Below, piece after piece: positions 1 to 7,884 of a DNA stretch of 15,964 nucleotides (position 1 is the stretch's first letter; each line of letters opens with the position of its first letter). Where the stretch lies: contig CAMLKK010000050.1 in assembly GCA_946480715.1 (NCBI GenBank), forward strand, positions 1 through 15,964, in the 5' to 3' direction. A program made the position numbers and the translations under genes. The notes under the pieces are model-generated. The model was given only the letters and a program-made list of their open reading frames with translations, made no database searches and was not told the origin of the DNA. This stretch comes from an uncultured Bacteriovorax sp. GTDB taxonomy: Bacteria; Bdellovibrionota; Bacteriovoracia; Bacteriovoracales; Bacteriovoracaceae.

Positions 1-95
1 CCTTAATTTCCCTTAAACTTGCCAGAATGTAAGAGAAAGTAAGATTTGAACTTTAACAGTGACAACCTGGCACCGCCCTTTTAATCTGACTAGTG

Positions 96-1391
96 ATGTC
101 GATAGCATTCAACTTTTACCTTATTCTTCTTTCGCTTTTGCGGATCCCGCTTTCGCTGATCCCTGTTATTTTTCAGGGAGTTCATCCTTTTTTAAGAACA
201 CGATTAAGTTTTGAGCGAAAAAATTTCATCGACCCACATGCGCGACCTTTTAAAGAAAGTGGGCTTAAGGCCGATCTTTGTTTCGAGGTGTCTTCAGAGG
301 GAGAACTTGAACAAGTGCGCACTCTCATTCAGCATTTTCTTACTATTGAAAAAAAGAAAATCGAAATTCTTTATTCTTCACCTTCAGTTGAAAAAAAATG
401 CGCGGCGATTGCTGAGCAATTTCCAGAGCAGGTAAGGCTTTATCGTCTTCCTCTTTTGTCTTTTTGGCCTTTTCCTTTTCTCTATTTCCAAAATTTTTGG
501 GGATGGGTGAGTGCTCCTGTCATTGTTTTTTGTCGTTACGATTTTTTTCCTGAACTCTTGCTCATGAAAATGTTTGGGAAAAAATTTGTTCTTCTCTCTG
601 CCGCAACAAAAAAATGGTCTTGGTATAAAGAAGCGGCGATGGCCTTTTTTGATTTTATTGTGGCCGCAACTCCCCATGAAGAAAAATTCTTGAAAGAACG
701 TTTTCCCCACACTCAGATGCTCGCGTGTGATCTGCGCATCCCTCGAATTGCAGAAAGAAAAAAAGCCGCCACGCTGGATTTTTTTCGACAGCATGGTCTT
801 GAAAATTATGTTTCTGAGCTGAGAAAAAAAGATCGCAACCAGAAAATCGTTTTTGGCAGTTTCTGGCCTTCTGATCTTCCGCTCCTAAGAGATACTGACT
901 TAGTGAATGCTGTTAAAAAACATGAACTGCATCTCTGCCTGGTTCCTCATAAACTCGATCGCCAGCACTTGATTGATGTTAAGGAGGCCCTCGTTAATCA
1001 CTTTGGTGCTGAATATGTCAGTCTGTTTTCGGAAAAGGATTATGCTCCCGTAGTGATATTGGACAAGAGTGGAATTCTCTGTGAACTTTATACTGAGTTT
1101 GATGTCAGCTATGTCGGAGGCGGTTATGAGCGATCAATTCACTCGGTCTTAGAGCCTTTTATTTCAGGCAGCAAAGTGATGACGGGACCAAAAATAAACC
1201 GCTCTACTGAGCTTGATTTAGTGGCGGAAGTCGCACCCAATGAAATACAAGTTCTAAAAAATCCAGAAAGCTTCTATACTAGTTTAAGAGAGATGCAAAA
1301 AGTTGTGGCCGACGAAAAGATTCGCTCAGAATTAATATCGTCTTCACAAAAAAACTTTGAAGTCATCACTCATAAATTAACGTCAAAATAA
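96..1391 (+). CDS. WaaA/KdtA-like Kdo (glycosyl)transferase, divergent
   Basis: The protein (431 aa from the ATG) resembles 3-deoxy-D-manno-octulosonic acid transferases. Those are inner-membrane-attached enzymes that move Kdo from CMP-Kdo to lipid A during LPS core synthesis. What I see: an N-terminal hydrophobic anchor (about residues 5-28), then SSEGELEQ near residue 70, which lines up with the family's SVGE motif carrying the catalytic Glu. Near residues 338-366 lies VSYVGGG...VLEPF...KVMTGP, matching the family's VGGS...GGHNPLEPA...VLFGP donor-site block. Length is normal for WaaA. The GGHN part of that block is not conserved (the region reads ERSIH), so it may be a paralogue with another donor or acceptor rather than the main WaaA. 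GTG at 93 and ATG at 96 are in frame; neither has a good Shine-Dalgarno, and I chose ATG. The next gene follows after 8 bp, probably in the same transcript. Confidence 0.75.
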   Translation: MSIAFNFYLILLSLLRIPLSLIPVIFQGVHPFLRTRLSFERKNFIDPHARPFKESGLKADLCFEVSSEGELEQVRTLIQHFLTIEKKKIEILYSSPSVEKKCAAIAEQFPEQVRLYRLPLLSFWPFPFLYFQNFWGWVSAPVIVFCRYDFFPELLLMKMFGKKFVLLSAATKKWSWYKEAAMAFFDFIVAATPHEEKFLKERFPHTQMLACDLRIPRIAERKKAATLDFFRQHGLENYVSELRKKDRNQKIVFGSFWPSDLPLLRDTDLVNAVKKHELHLCLVPHKLDRQHLIDVKEALVNHFGAEYVSLFSEKDYAPVVILDKSGILCELYTEFDVSYVGGGYERSIHSVLEPFISGSKVMTGPKINRSTELDLVAEVAPNEIQVLKNPESFYTSLREMQKVVADEKIRSELISSSQKNFEVITHKLTSK

Positions 1392-1399
1392 TTGGTAAA

Positions 1400-2797
1400 A
1401 TGCTAAACACAAATGTTGATTATGCTCTAGTTGGGCACAATTTTATTACGTTTCTTCTTTCGCTCGGGCTTCTTCAGCGGGGAAAATCGGTTCTTGTTCT
1501 TGATGATGATCGCTTCAATTATGGTGAGTTTTTTACGAATTCGCTTACGGCACTTGATGTGCAGTTTCTCAAAGCTTGGGGAAGTGAATCTCAATTAGGA
1601 CCGCTCAAAAATCTCGATGATTACCTCTCGCCAGAAACGCTTACATTTTATGTGGGCAAGAAACAAATTCTTTTAGGAGATAGACCTCACGATAATTACC
1701 GTGAACTTTGCCGCAAGTTTCCTCATCTCTTTTTTGAAAAAGAAAAAGATTGGGAGCTCTTCTCCAGTGGTGCAGGACTTACACTCTTTGACGGGCACTA
1801 CTATGATTTCTGTCAGAAGACCACAAACGCTCTTTTTTCAGAACAAAAAAATAAACGCCTCTCTTTTCTCATGGAACAAGCTCTCTCACCTGAGTTAAAA
1901 GCGCGCTTTAATTATTTTCTCTCTCATTTTAATCATCAATCAGATGTGATTGATGCTGCTGTTTCGGAATTTAAATCACTCGTATTCATGACTCGCGGTT
2001 TTTTTCAGAATCGACTTTCACCCACAGGAAGTCAGAGCGAACTTCTGCATTTGTTTATTTCTCTCATTTCGCCTTACTACAAGCTCGATCACACACGTCT
2101 CATCAACGATCTCAAGAAAGAACATATGGAAAAAGGCGGCGAGTTTAAAAAATTAAACCTTGCTGATCTAAAACTCAATCGCGGAATTGTAACGAGTTTT
2201 GAACTTGATAGTTTTGAAGGCGTGATTAAACCGCAAAAAATGGCCTTTATTGGTGGGCACCCAATGGGACTGCCGATAAAACTAGCGACCCAATCTAAAT
2301 CCTACAGTTGCCTGAATGTTCAACTTTCATTTGCGGCGACCGTTCCAGTTTTGCTACAGAATAAAAAGTTTGTTTTTACATCGGCGATTAAAATGGGCAC
2401 TGATCGTCCCTTTTGGGAAGTTTCATTCGGTCATCAATCGGCCGTCTTCAATGTCATTTTGACGAGACGAGAAGGTTCTAAAGTTGAATTTATTCACGAG
2501 CGCGTGATTGATTTACTCATGGCCGATCTTCAGTTTCTTTATCCAGAATATTCTTTCAACATTTCTGAAGCTTCGATGAATTACACTCGTGATGTGTTCA
2601 TTCAGGACTTCAATTACAGTGCTCACTTAAAAAAAGAGAAGGGATTTTCAAATAAGATCGTTGACGTATTAGAGGAGCGGGCCCCGCTTATGCTTTCTCG
2701 TCTTAAGAACGTGCTTTATTTTGGTCCCTATAATGAGAATGCACTTGGAACCTTTTCCTCTTTAGTGGAGATTAAGAAGTGGCAACAAACTCTCTAA
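1400..2797 (+). CDS. FAD/NAD(P)-binding oxidoreductase-like protein, degenerate dinucleotide loop
   Basis: This is a 465-aa protein of uncertain function. The start (residues 6-37) has the beta-alpha-beta layout of phytoene-desaturase/amine-oxidase type flavoproteins: VDYALVGHN, a helix, QRGKSVLVLDDD. The usual GxGxxG is reduced to GHNFIT. Mid-protein, a helix followed by KGGEF (about 256) and a beta-rich stretch ending IGGHPMGLP resembles the part of CrtI-like enzymes where FAD contacts are made after a GG motif. The C-terminus (LYFGPYNENALGTFSS) vaguely resembles the final FAD-binding motif of that family. It could be a catalytically altered or dead family member, or one that binds a different ligand. 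It sits 8 bp after the Kdo-transferase-like gene, and its 3' end overlaps the start of the pilin-like gene by 19 bp, implying a shared transcript. Substrate unknown. Confidence 0.6.
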   Translation: MLNTNVDYALVGHNFITFLLSLGLLQRGKSVLVLDDDRFNYGEFFTNSLTALDVQFLKAWGSESQLGPLKNLDDYLSPETLTFYVGKKQILLGDRPHDNYRELCRKFPHLFFEKEKDWELFSSGAGLTLFDGHYYDFCQKTTNALFSEQKNKRLSFLMEQALSPELKARFNYFLSHFNHQSDVIDAAVSEFKSLVFMTRGFFQNRLSPTGSQSELLHLFISLISPYYKLDHTRLINDLKKEHMEKGGEFKKLNLADLKLNRGIVTSFELDSFEGVIKPQKMAFIGGHPMGLPIKLATQSKSYSCLNVQLSFAATVPVLLQNKKFVFTSAIKMGTDRPFWEVSFGHQSAVFNVILTRREGSKVEFIHERVIDLLMADLQFLYPEYSFNISEASMNYTRDVFIQDFNYSAHLKKEKGFSNKIVDVLEERAPLMLSRLKNVLYFGPYNENALGTFSSLVEIKKWQQTL

Positions 2798-3036
2798 AAA
2801 ACTTCCTAAAAATCTCAGGCAGTAAAGGACAGGGAGCTGTCGAGTATATCCTGCTCGTCGTAGTCATGGTGACGATCATTACTTCTATTATGGCGAAGAT
2901 TAAAAGGTCCTATTTAGGGGATGCCTTGGCCTGTGCCAGTGCCGCCCAACAGAAAACCATCCTCTGCAAGATCAACAGTTTCATGAGTCCCACCGGTGGA
3001 ACTAAGCGATTTCAGTACTACCCGTTTAAAAAATAG
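2779..3036 (+). CDS. Flp/class III signal-peptide pilin-like protein
   Basis: This is an 85-aa protein whose residues 14-42 form a type IV pilin-like N-terminus: a short basic leader ending SKG, then QGAVEY and a long hydrophobic stretch (ILLVVVMVTIITSIM). Cleavage by a prepilin peptidase after Gly17 would give a mature protein starting QGAVE, with the invariant Glu at position 5 (residue 22). This is the pattern of Flp-type pilins and class III signal-peptide proteins. The tail is short, with two cysteines (52 and 63) that could form a disulphide. The start is GTG inside the preceding gene, supported by GGAG at 2767-2770, 8 nt upstream. No prepilin peptidase, ATPase or other tad/pil gene is in the window, so it may be a minor or solitary pilin. 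Family assignment is from the motif; function is inferred. Confidence 0.7.
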   Translation: MATNSLKNFLKISGSKGQGAVEYILLVVVMVTIITSIMAKIKRSYLGDALACASAAQQKTILCKINSFMSPTGGTKRFQYYPFKK

Positions 3037-3190
3037 ACACCCCAATTGTAATAAATTCACGTCTACACGTTTCCTAATGTGAATAATTCTCAGTCTGATA
3101 AACTGCGATCAAATAGCAGTACTAGGCATTAAATGAATGAGGCCAAAAAGCGTAGAAAAAACCCTTTTTGTGCCTATATGAGGAGACGTT

Positions 3191-4294
3191 ATGAAATTAT
3201 CTAAGAACAGCAGAAGATTATCTTTTATGACTTTGTTTCTTGCTACCGCCATTATGGCCCAAGGTGTTCATGCGCAAGAAGACTACGTCTTGGATGATGC
3301 TGATGATGCATTAGGATCATCTGACGCTCTAGAAATGGATGATATCCAGATTGAAGGAAAACTTTCACCTTCTGAGCTTATGAGAAAAAGAAGAGAGAAG
3401 CTTGAAGAAAGAAATAAGATCATGGTTGAAAAGAAGATCGAAGATATTCGTGTAAAACAAGAAATTGCTCTTACGAATAAACTTCAGGACGCTTTTGGAA
3501 AAAGCTTAAACAATCTTAACGAAGATAAAGTTCAAGTTGTTCAAGCAGCTCCAGTGGCCGTAGCACCACAACCTGTGGCGCCAGCACCGGCACCAGTGAT
3601 TGAAACAAGAATTGTAGAAGTGCCAGCTGAACCAGTTAAAGAAGTGAAGAAATCAAAAGTGATTCCTTCTTTAGGAGCAAGCACGATTAAAGGCGACAGA
3701 ATTGATTTCGAATCGAATTTAAATCTTGGTGTGAACCTTGAAACTCAAGTGATGGAACAAGTCACTGTAGGTTTGGGCCTTGGTTATACGTCAATGGATA
3801 TTACTGACATCTCAAACGACTTCGTAAACATCGGTGTATGGAATCCGTACCCAACAACTGGTTACCAGAATGTTTATGGCCAGGGAAGAAAGATGTCTCT
3901 TGGTAAACTTTCGATCGAAGCTAACTCGAAGTTCTTCTTAATCGAAGACTCGAAAATTAAGCCATACATCGGTGGAGCTCTTAGCTACAACCGTACGAAC
4001 CTTAAGTATGAAGCTGGTTCACCGTACTCAACAAACGGTGTAAATTTCGGTAGCGAAGGGTACTCATCTTCAACAATCGCTGGAACTGCGAAGTTAGGTG
4101 CGGAAGTTGATTTCTCTGAGACAATTGGTTTCAATCTCGATCTTTCTTATACGAAGAACATCACTTCGGGGATTGCGAAGAATGCTGATACGACAAACGT
4201 AAACCCAGATCAACAACGTCTTGAAAACATCACAAAGGCGATTGAAGAATCTGACACAACAGCAATTCAGGCCGGTTTGATCATCCGTTTCTAA
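3191..4294 (+). CDS. outer-membrane beta-barrel protein with coiled-coil and Pro-rich stalk
   Basis: This 367-aa protein starts with a signal peptide (basic N-region, hydrophobic core 11-23, likely cleavage after VHA at 28). The mature part has three zones. First is an acidic stretch (30-51). Second is a highly charged helix (about 57-112, rich in E/K/R, probably coiled coil) followed by an Ala/Pro/Val-rich linker (about 119-150). Third, from about 160, is a beta-rich region with alternating strands (GVNLETQVMEQVTVGLGLGY, KFFLIEDSKIKPYIGGALSY, KLGAEVDFSETIGFNLDLSY) ending in IIRF; the C-terminal Phe is typical of outer-membrane barrels. It is likely a small OmpA-like barrel with a stalk, possibly reaching into the periplasm. 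The start has a strong AGGAG 5 nt upstream. It is flanked by a 154-bp gap and an intrinsic terminator, so it is probably monocistronic. I found no convincing sigma-70 promoter in the gap (best: TTCTCA/TCAAAT near 3087-3114). Confidence 0.75.
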   Translation: MKLSKNSRRLSFMTLFLATAIMAQGVHAQEDYVLDDADDALGSSDALEMDDIQIEGKLSPSELMRKRREKLEERNKIMVEKKIEDIRVKQEIALTNKLQDAFGKSLNNLNEDKVQVVQAAPVAVAPQPVAPAPAPVIETRIVEVPAEPVKEVKKSKVIPSLGASTIKGDRIDFESNLNLGVNLETQVMEQVTVGLGLGYTSMDITDISNDFVNIGVWNPYPTTGYQNVYGQGRKMSLGKLSIEANSKFFLIEDSKIKPYIGGALSYNRTNLKYEAGSPYSTNGVNFGSEGYSSSTIAGTAKLGAEVDFSETIGFNLDLSYTKNITSGIAKNADTTNVNPDQQRLENITKAIEESDTTAIQAGLIIRF

Positions 4295-4317
4295 ACACTT
4301 TCTTCCATAAATAAACG

Positions 4318-4350
4318 ACGGGCTTCTTCATAAGAAGCCCGTTTTTTTTT
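4318..4350 (+). terminator. intrinsic (Rho-independent) terminator after the barrel gene
   Basis: A perfect 11-bp stem (ACGGGCTTCTT, 4318-4328, with AAGAAGCCCGT, 4332-4342) closes a 3-nt loop and runs straight into nine T (4342-4350). It lies 23 bp after the outer-membrane protein stop codon and isolates that gene from the fad genes downstream. Confidence 0.95.
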
Positions 4351-4376
4351 GTCAGTTTTGCCTACTAAGGTTGTCC

Positions 4377-4405
4377 TTTCAATAATTCATTTTCTCCCTT
4401 AAAAT
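4377..4405 (+). promoter_or_regulatory. candidate promoter of the fadI-fadJ operon
   Basis: TTTCAA (4377-4382) and TAAAAT (4400-4405) are separated by 17 bp in the gap between the terminator and fadI. The -35 matches only half of the sigma-70 consensus; the -10 is good. A promoter must lie here because the terminator closes the upstream unit, but the exact boxes are a weak call. I see no recognisable FadR-type operator. Confidence 0.3.
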
Positions 4406-4443
4406 TTAAACATATCAATTTCAAATCCAAGGATGAGGATCGT

Positions 4444-5733
4444 ATGAGAGATGTTTATATTGTCGATGGAAAACGCACGCCACAAGCTAAGTCAGGTCTT
4501 GATTTAAAAGATGTGCAAGCGCCGTATCTTGGTGCTTATCTTGTCAAACATCTTATCGACAACACAGAAATTCCTGCTGATAAAGTCGATGAAGTTATTT
4601 TCGGAAACACAGGAACTCCTGCTAAATATCCCAACGTGGGAAGAGTCATTGCTCTAGAAGCAGGCCTGCATAAAAAAACTTCGGGTTTTTCAGTTCACAG
4701 AAATTGCGCTTCAGGTATGGAAGCGGTTTCTCAAGCTTATTTAAAAATCGCCAGCGGCCGCAGTGATGTCATTGTTGCTGGTGGTGTTGAATCAATGTCG
4801 CAAATGCCGCTTATGTACGGCAAAGACATGACTGAACTTTTTGCAAAACTTATGAAAGCGAAAACAATGGGTGAGAAACTTTCTGCTCTTACATCATTTC
4901 GTCCAAACTATCTCACACCCATCATTGCTATCGAGCAAGGTTTAACAGATCCGTTTTGTGGACTTAACATGGGACAGACGGCGGAGCTTCTTGCACGCGA
5001 ATTAAAAATCACGCGTGAGATGCAAGATACATACGCTAACAATTCACACGCAAAAGCAGTGGCCGCTACTAAAGAAGGTCGCTTTAAAGATGAAATTCTT
5101 CCCATCACAATTGGTGGTGGCTTAACAAAACTTCTTACTAATGATGTTGGTCCTCGTGACAACTCAACAGTGGAAGGTCTCGCGAAAATGAAACCATACT
5201 TCGATAAAAAATCTGGAACAGTGACTGTTGGTAACAGCTGTCCAATCACAGATGGTGGATCGGCATTATTGTTTGTTTCAGAAGAGGCCGTAAAAAAATA
5301 TAATCTCAAACCAATGGCGAAACTCACAGACTTTCACTTCCATGGTCTTGAGCCAGAGCGCATGGGAATGGGGCCGCTCCTTGCTATGGACGGAGTCATG
5401 AGACGCACGAATTTAAAACTTTCAGACTTTGATCTTTTTGAATTGAATGAAGCTTTTGCTGCGCAAATTCTTGCTGTAGGCATTGGCCTTAAAGACAAAG
5501 AAGTGGCCGCTCGCTTTGGACTCGATACTGTATGGGGAGAGTTGGATTGGAGCAAAGTAAATGTTAACGGCGGTGGTATCGCTCTTGGACACCCTGTTGG
5601 TTCAACGGGCTCACGTCTTGTTGTCACATTGATTCATGAATTACGAAGAAGAAAAGGTAAATATGGATTAGCTTCTCTCTGCATTGGCGGTGGTCAAGGT
5701 GGAGCCGTTGTTGTTGAAAATTTAATTCGTTAA
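4444..5733 (+). CDS. fadI: acetyl-CoA acyltransferase (thiolase), FadI type
   Basis: This is a 429-aa thiolase that cleaves 3-ketoacyl-CoA with CoA to give acetyl-CoA and a shortened acyl-CoA, the last step of the beta-oxidation cycle in the cytoplasm. Catalytic features are complete: nucleophile Cys88 in NCASGMEA, NEAFAA at 335-340, His383 in GGGIALGHPVGSTGSR, and Cys413 in CIGGGQGG. The length (429) is closer to FadI (about 436) than to FadA (about 390), and the extra loop region (about 125-172, rich in Met/Lys/Leu) fits thiolases that join a trifunctional complex. The gene order thiolase then multifunctional subunit, 15 bp apart, is that of fadIJ. The start ATG is preceded by GGATGAGG about 5 nt upstream. 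It could also work in the biosynthetic direction, but the partner gene argues for degradation. Confidence 0.93.
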   Translation: MRDVYIVDGKRTPQAKSGLDLKDVQAPYLGAYLVKHLIDNTEIPADKVDEVIFGNTGTPAKYPNVGRVIALEAGLHKKTSGFSVHRNCASGMEAVSQAYLKIASGRSDVIVAGGVESMSQMPLMYGKDMTELFAKLMKAKTMGEKLSALTSFRPNYLTPIIAIEQGLTDPFCGLNMGQTAELLARELKITREMQDTYANNSHAKAVAATKEGRFKDEILPITIGGGLTKLLTNDVGPRDNSTVEGLAKMKPYFDKKSGTVTVGNSCPITDGGSALLFVSEEAVKKYNLKPMAKLTDFHFHGLEPERMGMGPLLAMDGVMRRTNLKLSDFDLFELNEAFAAQILAVGIGLKDKEVAARFGLDTVWGELDWSKVNVNGGGIALGHPVGSTGSRLVVTLIHELRRRKGKYGLASLCIGGGQGGAVVVENLIR

Positions 5734-5748
5734 TTTGGTGGTGATGAT

Positions 5749-7878
5749 ATGACTCAAAAAAAAATTAGTTTCGAAATCAAAGACAAAATTGCTTACGTAG
5801 GTTTTGGCCACAATTCTACAAAAAGCATGACTATTCTCGATCGTGATACGTTGATGGAACTCAATGATCACGTTGATGAACTTCACAACAAACAAAGCGA
5901 ATTAAATGGCGCTGTCTTTTTTTCTCACAAAGAAAATTGCTTTTTAGCTGGTGCTGACATCAATCTCATTGCAAGTCTTACGACTGAAAGTGAAGCGGCC
6001 GATGGATCAGAAAGAGGACAGACAATTTTTAATCGAATTGAAGATCTTTCCATTCCTACTGTTGCCTGCGTAGATGGAGTCTGCCTTGGCGGCGGTTTGG
6101 AATTAGCACTTTCATGCAATGTGATCATTGCATCTAATTCGTCTAAAACCCAATTAGGTCTTCCGGAAGTAAAACTAGGAATTATTCCTGGCTTCGGGGG
6201 AACATACAGACTTCCACGCAAAATTGGTCTTCCTAATTCTCTTGATATGATTCTTACCGGAAAAACACTGCGTGCTGATAAAGCAAAACGCCTGGGCCTT
6301 GTGGCCGAAGTTCTTCCTAAAGAAAATCTTCTCGCATTTGCTCCAAAGTTTTTTGGCTGGAAACCAAAAGCAAAAAGTTTTCAGGCCACTGTTAAAGATG
6401 TAGCGATGGACAACTTCGTTACCCGCAAAATCATTTTCCAAAAAGTTCGAGAAAGCGTTCTTAAAAAAACAAATGGCTTTTACCAGGCCCCTTTAAAAAT
6501 TCTCGACGTCATGGATTCTGGAATGATGAAGGGAAGAACATCGTATCTCGCTGGTGAAGCACAGGCGTTTGGAGAGCTTGCGATTTCTGAACAAAGTAAA
6601 AATCTTCAGCACATTTACTTCATGTCTGAAGCTGTTAAAAAATATTCAGGCCCAAAAGGAAACGGCCAGCTTCCTGAATTAGAAAGAGGAGCGGCACTTG
6701 GTGCAGGAACAATGGGTGGTGGTATTGCCTGGCTTATGGCCGATGCAGGCATGAATCCTGTCATGAAAGATTTAACGACAGATGCTTTGAACCTCGGTTT
6801 AAAACAATCGTCTCAGAACTTCTCAGGAGCGCTTAAACGCAAAAAAATTACTCCTGATGAGTTCGAACGCAAACAACGTTCTATCACGGCACAACTTGAT
6901 TACAGTGGTTTTAAAAAGATTGATCTCGTGATTGAAGCTGTTGTTGAAAACATGGACATCAAAAAGAAAGTTTTCGCGGAAGTTGAAAAACAAGTAAACC
7001 GTGAGTGTCTTTTAACATCGAATACTTCTTCATTATCTGTGCAGGAAATGTCAAAGGCCCTCGAACACCCTGAACGTTTTGCAGGTCTACACTTTTTCAA
7101 TCCAGTTCACATGATGCCTCTCGTGGAAATCATCGTGCATGATAAAATTGCACCGGAGACTATTGAAGCTCTTCATAAGTGGGTTTTACGAGTCAAAAAA
7201 ACACCGGTTATCGTAAAAGACGGACCAGGATTTCTTGTTAACCGCATTCTTATGCCTTATCTGAATGAAGCTGGATACCTGCTTGAAGAAGGTGTTTCCG
7301 TTAAAGATCTTGATCAAGCTGCCCTTAACTTCGGTATGCCAATGGGGCCGTGTCGTTTATTGGACGAAGTAGGTATTGATGTTGCGGTTAAAGTAGCAAA
7401 AGTTATGCACGAAGGATTAGGTGAGCGTGCTCATCCATCAAAGTTCTCGCACAAGCTTGCTGAGAAAAATTTCTTAGGAAAGAAAAACGCAAAAGGTTTT
7501 TATCTCTACGATGAAAAAGGAAAAGTGACTGGACCAAATCCGGAAGTCGATCCTCTTCTTCCAGCAGAAAAGAAAAAAATGAGTGAAGCTGATATTCAAA
7601 TGCGTCTCTTCCTGCCAATGATCAATGAAGCAGCGGCCATTTTAAAAGACGGTATTGTTCAAACGGCAGCAGATGTCGATCTGGGTCTGATCTTCGGAAC
7701 AGGATTTCCTCCATTCCGCGGCGGACTTCTTCGATACGCTGACAGCGAAGGCCTAGACAAAATTTTAAACGCGCTCAAGAATTTCCGTGACACGGTCAAT
7801 GCTGATCGATATGCTCCAAGCTCATACTTAGAGGAACTCGTAGAAGCAAAAATGACTTTCTATGAAAAAGCGCGATAA
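5749..7878 (+). CDS. fadJ: multifunctional enoyl-CoA hydratase / 3-hydroxyacyl-CoA dehydrogenase, FadJ type
   Basis: This 709-aa two-part enzyme carries out the hydration and NAD-dependent oxidation steps of beta-oxidation. The N-terminal crotonase domain (about 1-190) has the oxyanion-hole segments FLAGAD (65-70) and GGGLELALSCN (114-124), with catalytic Glu118 and Glu140 (LPEVKLGIIPGFGG). After a linker comes the Rossmann domain with GAGTMGGG at 318-325, SNTSSLS at 424-430 and HFFNPVHMMPLVE (448-460). His448 and Glu460 correspond to the catalytic His/Glu dyad. The C-terminal dehydrogenase domains (about 490-709) include DGPGFLVNRI, MGPCRLLDEVG and the repeat copy with GTGFPPFRGG. The length matches FadJ (about 714). 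A GGTGGTGAT stretch precedes the ATG. It sits 15 bp after fadI and 6 bp before the permease gene, so all three are probably co-transcribed. No acyl-CoA dehydrogenase or ligase is in view. Confidence 0.94.
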   Translation: MTQKKISFEIKDKIAYVGFGHNSTKSMTILDRDTLMELNDHVDELHNKQSELNGAVFFSHKENCFLAGADINLIASLTTESEAADGSERGQTIFNRIEDLSIPTVACVDGVCLGGGLELALSCNVIIASNSSKTQLGLPEVKLGIIPGFGGTYRLPRKIGLPNSLDMILTGKTLRADKAKRLGLVAEVLPKENLLAFAPKFFGWKPKAKSFQATVKDVAMDNFVTRKIIFQKVRESVLKKTNGFYQAPLKILDVMDSGMMKGRTSYLAGEAQAFGELAISEQSKNLQHIYFMSEAVKKYSGPKGNGQLPELERGAALGAGTMGGGIAWLMADAGMNPVMKDLTTDALNLGLKQSSQNFSGALKRKKITPDEFERKQRSITAQLDYSGFKKIDLVIEAVVENMDIKKKVFAEVEKQVNRECLLTSNTSSLSVQEMSKALEHPERFAGLHFFNPVHMMPLVEIIVHDKIAPETIEALHKWVLRVKKTPVIVKDGPGFLVNRILMPYLNEAGYLLEEGVSVKDLDQAALNFGMPMGPCRLLDEVGIDVAVKVAKVMHEGLGERAHPSKFSHKLAEKNFLGKKNAKGFYLYDEKGKVTGPNPEVDPLLPAEKKKMSEADIQMRLFLPMINEAAAILKDGIVQTAADVDLGLIFGTGFPPFRGGLLRYADSEGLDKILNALKNFRDTVNADRYAPSSYLEELVEAKMTFYEKAR

Positions 7879-7884
7879 AAATTA

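Noticed and set aside
1..92. Possible end of an upstream gene or a promoter for the first gene
   Set aside because: All three forward frames meet a stop within the first 32 bases, and no well-spaced -35/-10 pair precedes 93-96. A few codons of an upstream gene cannot be told from chance.
384..794. Long open frame on the minus strand inside the Kdo-transferase-like gene
   Set aside because: It is antisense to a recognisable protein, its product is rich in F/K/R low-complexity residues, and no ribosome binding site was noted.
4908..5627. Minus-strand open frames opposite the thiolase gene
   Set aside because: They lie fully opposite a highly conserved enzyme gene and show no domain or signal features.
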